This document shows, in pieces, positions 33,899 through 35,575 of a stretch of DNA of 35,575 nt. The position numbers and the translations under genes are program-made. Source of the DNA: Paludibacteraceae bacterium (GTDB taxonomy: Bacteria; Bacteroidota; Bacteroidia; Bacteroidales; Paludibacteraceae); contig JAFSTG010000002.1 of NCBI GenBank assembly GCA_017450605.1, positions 1 to 35,575 on the forward strand, given 5' to 3'. The notes under the pieces are model-generated. The model was not told where the DNA came from and did not search any database. It was given only the letters and a program-made list of their open reading frames with translations. Numbering within the stretch: the first letter of the stretch is position 1; each line of letters begins with the position of its first letter.

Positions 33899-35175
33899 TA
33901 GCAAGTGTTGACAGGTGCGATTTTGCCATAGGTTCGTATATCGATGGCAAATATCGCGTAGTCAGAAGTTTAGGGGAAGGTTCTTACGGTCATGTATGGC
34001 AGGTAGAGGATTCTCAAGGGCAGGTGTGTGCCCTCAAGATTCTGAAACTATGGGAAGTGCCGCCTGAGATACGTGAGAAATTAGTCCTGCGCTTCGACAT
34101 GGAGTATGCTACAGGACAAATAAAAAGCCCATATTTAGTCCAATCGCTCGGGAAGGGGTGGACAGGAGGAAATCCATATTTACTTATGGAATATTGTCCA
34201 CAAGGCGACCTTTGCGGGAGCATAAAAGAGCAAGATATGGAACAATATCTGTTTCATATCCTCTACGGCTTGAGGGACTTGCATCGCAACGGCAAAGTAC
34301 ATCGCGACTTAAAACCGGAGAACGTACTCATTAAGGCAGACGGAACTGCTGCTCTTTCTGATTTTGGCATCTCAGGTGATAGAAACAAGCGAATGACAGA
34401 GCGCAATTTCCTCGGGAAGCCAACGCAACTGATGGGTACCTATGGGTTTATGCCTGCCGAGCAAATCAATCCTCCCACAGGCGATGCGACTGTATTACCC
34501 ACTACCGATATTTTCTCTTATGGCGTTTTACTTTACTTACTGCTCACAGGCGAACTCCCCTTTGGTAAGTTACAAAATCAAAACGACCTTGCCATGTACT
34601 GCGGAAGAGTTCGCAAAGGAGAATGGAACAAGAATGCTGTAAAAAATTCGCCTTACTACAACGTAATAGAAGGTTGTTTGAAAACCGACTACAAACAAAG
34701 GTTACAGTCAATCGATGAGGTGCTTCGGTTGATGCCGGGAGTGCAACCTCATACTAAAACTATAGGGACTGAACTAATTACGAAATCTATCACCGGCTAT
34801 CAATTGCGTATTATGCAAGGTGAAGAATACGGCAAGATTTATAATCTCACGAGTTTGTGGAACCATATTTCATCTGGATTCCCTACCGGCGATTTTCCTT
34901 TTGCCATCACTATTGGCAGAAACGACGGGGTAACTCGCAATTGGATTTCGGTGAAAGAAACTCAGAGTGCATATATCTCGCGCCGGCACTGCCAAATAAT
35001 AAACGATGGTGGTGCTTTCAAGATTTTCGATGGACAGGGTGAGGCATCGAACTGGCACCCTTCCACCAACGGCACATACGTTAACTCTGAGAAAGTGAGC
35101 AGATATGGTTATTACCTCGCTCCGGGCGACATTATCACAATTGGCGATATGAAACTTCGATTTGAAGCATACTAA
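33895..35175 (+). CDS. Hanks-type Ser/Thr protein kinase with C-terminal FHA domain
   Basis: 426 residues. The kinase domain (about 15-280) has a glycine loop GEGSYGHV (27-34), ATP lysine K48 in CALKILK, the catalytic loop HRDLKPEN (136-143) and DFG (156-158), then GTYGFMPAEQI, all expected for an active kinase; the RD feature suggests activation-loop control. The C-terminal part (about 335-426) is an FHA domain with TIGRNDG, ISRRHC (S362, H365) and STNGTYVN, the phospho-threonine binding residues. There is no membrane helix or PASTA domain, so it is cytoplasmic, unlike PknB-type wall sensors. It overlaps the upstream gene by four bases and is followed 56 bases later by another FHA gene. Confidence 0.95.
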   Translation: MIASVDRCDFAIGSYIDGKYRVVRSLGEGSYGHVWQVEDSQGQVCALKILKLWEVPPEIREKLVLRFDMEYATGQIKSPYLVQSLGKGWTGGNPYLLMEYCPQGDLCGSIKEQDMEQYLFHILYGLRDLHRNGKVHRDLKPENVLIKADGTAALSDFGISGDRNKRMTERNFLGKPTQLMGTYGFMPAEQINPPTGDATVLPTTDIFSYGVLLYLLLTGELPFGKLQNQNDLAMYCGRVRKGEWNKNAVKNSPYYNVIEGCLKTDYKQRLQSIDEVLRLMPGVQPHTKTIGTELITKSITGYQLRIMQGEEYGKIYNLTSLWNHISSGFPTGDFPFAITIGRNDGVTRNWISVKETQSAYISRRHCQIINDGGAFKIFDGQGEASNWHPSTNGTYVNSEKVSRYGYYLAPGDIITIGDMKLRFEAY

Positions 35176-35231
35176 TAGAGAACGGAGTTATTAGCATCAC
35201 TAATAAAAAGACATTTAAACAAAAACAAATT

Positions 35232-35575
35232 ATGGACGGAAGAAAGATTTACGTAGGTCGTGGCAGTGGTTGCGACTACATAATAGAACCCACCTATTCA
35301 GGTGTTAGTACAAATCATTGTACAATAACCGAGCAACTCAACGACAACACGCAAGCGCTTTTGTGTTATCGTCTTGATGACTACTCAACCAATGGCACAT
35401 ATATTAATGCTCAATTCGTGCATAATGCCGCTTATTATATACGGAAAGGCGACCATATAACTCTCGGTCAGCAATATGTACTGAGTTGGGATGAAATAGA
35501 GGCTTGTTTTGCTGCCCTATCGAAGAAAACTGTTATACGAGGCAACGTTCATCAACCTCAACCTCAACCTCAACC
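35232..35575 (+). CDS. FHA-domain protein, C-terminus cut by window edge
   Basis: An open frame from ATG 35232 to the window end (114 codons). Residues 1-85 form an FHA domain: KIYVGRGSGCDYII, VSTNHCTI and YSTNGTYIN give the Gly-Arg, Ser-x-x-His and Asn-Gly positions that bind phospho-threonine, followed by KGDHITLG. After about residue 105 a P-Q repeat begins (HQPQPQPQP), probably a linker to a second domain outside the window. Same strand as the kinase, 56 bases downstream, so very likely the same operon and a reader of its phosphorylation. Confidence 0.85.
   Translation, partial: MDGRKIYVGRGSGCDYIIEPTYSGVSTNHCTITEQLNDNTQALLCYRLDDYSTNGTYINAQFVHNAAYYIRKGDHITLGQQYVLSWDEIEACFAALSKKTVIRGNVHQPQPQPQ

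Noticed and set aside
1..35575. CRISPR array, prophage or insertion sequence
   Set aside because: No regularly spaced long repeats, cas genes, transposases or phage structural genes were seen.

Overview
The window is chromosomal DNA of a Bacteroidales-type member of the Bacteroidota. This rests on a SusC/SusD outer-membrane pair, Bacteroidota-style lipoproteins, repeated promoters of the TTTG / 19-20 bases / TAnnTTTG class, weak or absent Shine-Dalgarno sites, and a division/cell-wall cluster of mraZ-rsmH-ftsL-ftsI-murE-mraY-murD-ftsW type with an enlarged MraY. Genus cannot be fixed from the sequence alone. I see no insertion sequence, phage gene or CRISPR array.

Layout. 1-560: the start of a truncated lipoprotein gene and a tRNA-Leu(UAG), both on the minus strand, with a clear promoter. 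561-1811: an M16 zinc peptidase. 2100-8514: an operon of a SusC-like transporter, a SusD-like lipoprotein and an Ig-like lipoprotein, closed by a strong terminator. 8519-11490: a secreted M6-type metalloprotease with its own promoter. The adjacency suggests protein or peptide digestion and uptake. 11502-12825 (minus): a LytTR DNA-binding protein and a membrane-anchored protein resembling the phosphodiester glycosidase (NAGPA/DUF2233) family, divergent from a multi-spanning membrane protein at 13036-14358.

14465-24153: the mra/dcw cluster, from a promoter with two MraZ-type boxes and a structured leader through ftsW. The cluster stops at ftsW: murG, murC, ftsQ, ftsA and ftsZ are absent. Instead come a MOP-superfamily polysaccharide flippase, riboflavin synthase, SbcD and SbcC nuclease subunits, MsrA and an unrecognised lipoprotein, all on the plus strand.

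32838-35575: the most unusual part. A good promoter at 32859-32890 is followed by about 400 bases without a gene that fold into a series of nested helices, including a rod of about 53 base pairs at 33014-33184 and a terminator-like hairpin with seven Ts. Then come a zinc-ribbon/FHA-like protein, a cytoplasmic Ser/Thr kinase with a C-terminal FHA domain, and a further FHA protein cut by the window end. This looks like a phospho-threonine signalling module preceded by an unrecognised structured RNA or RNA-controlled leader.

A second genome-level signal is a family of short repeats with a 7-base period, placed between genes and mostly just in front of start codons, at eight or more sites.
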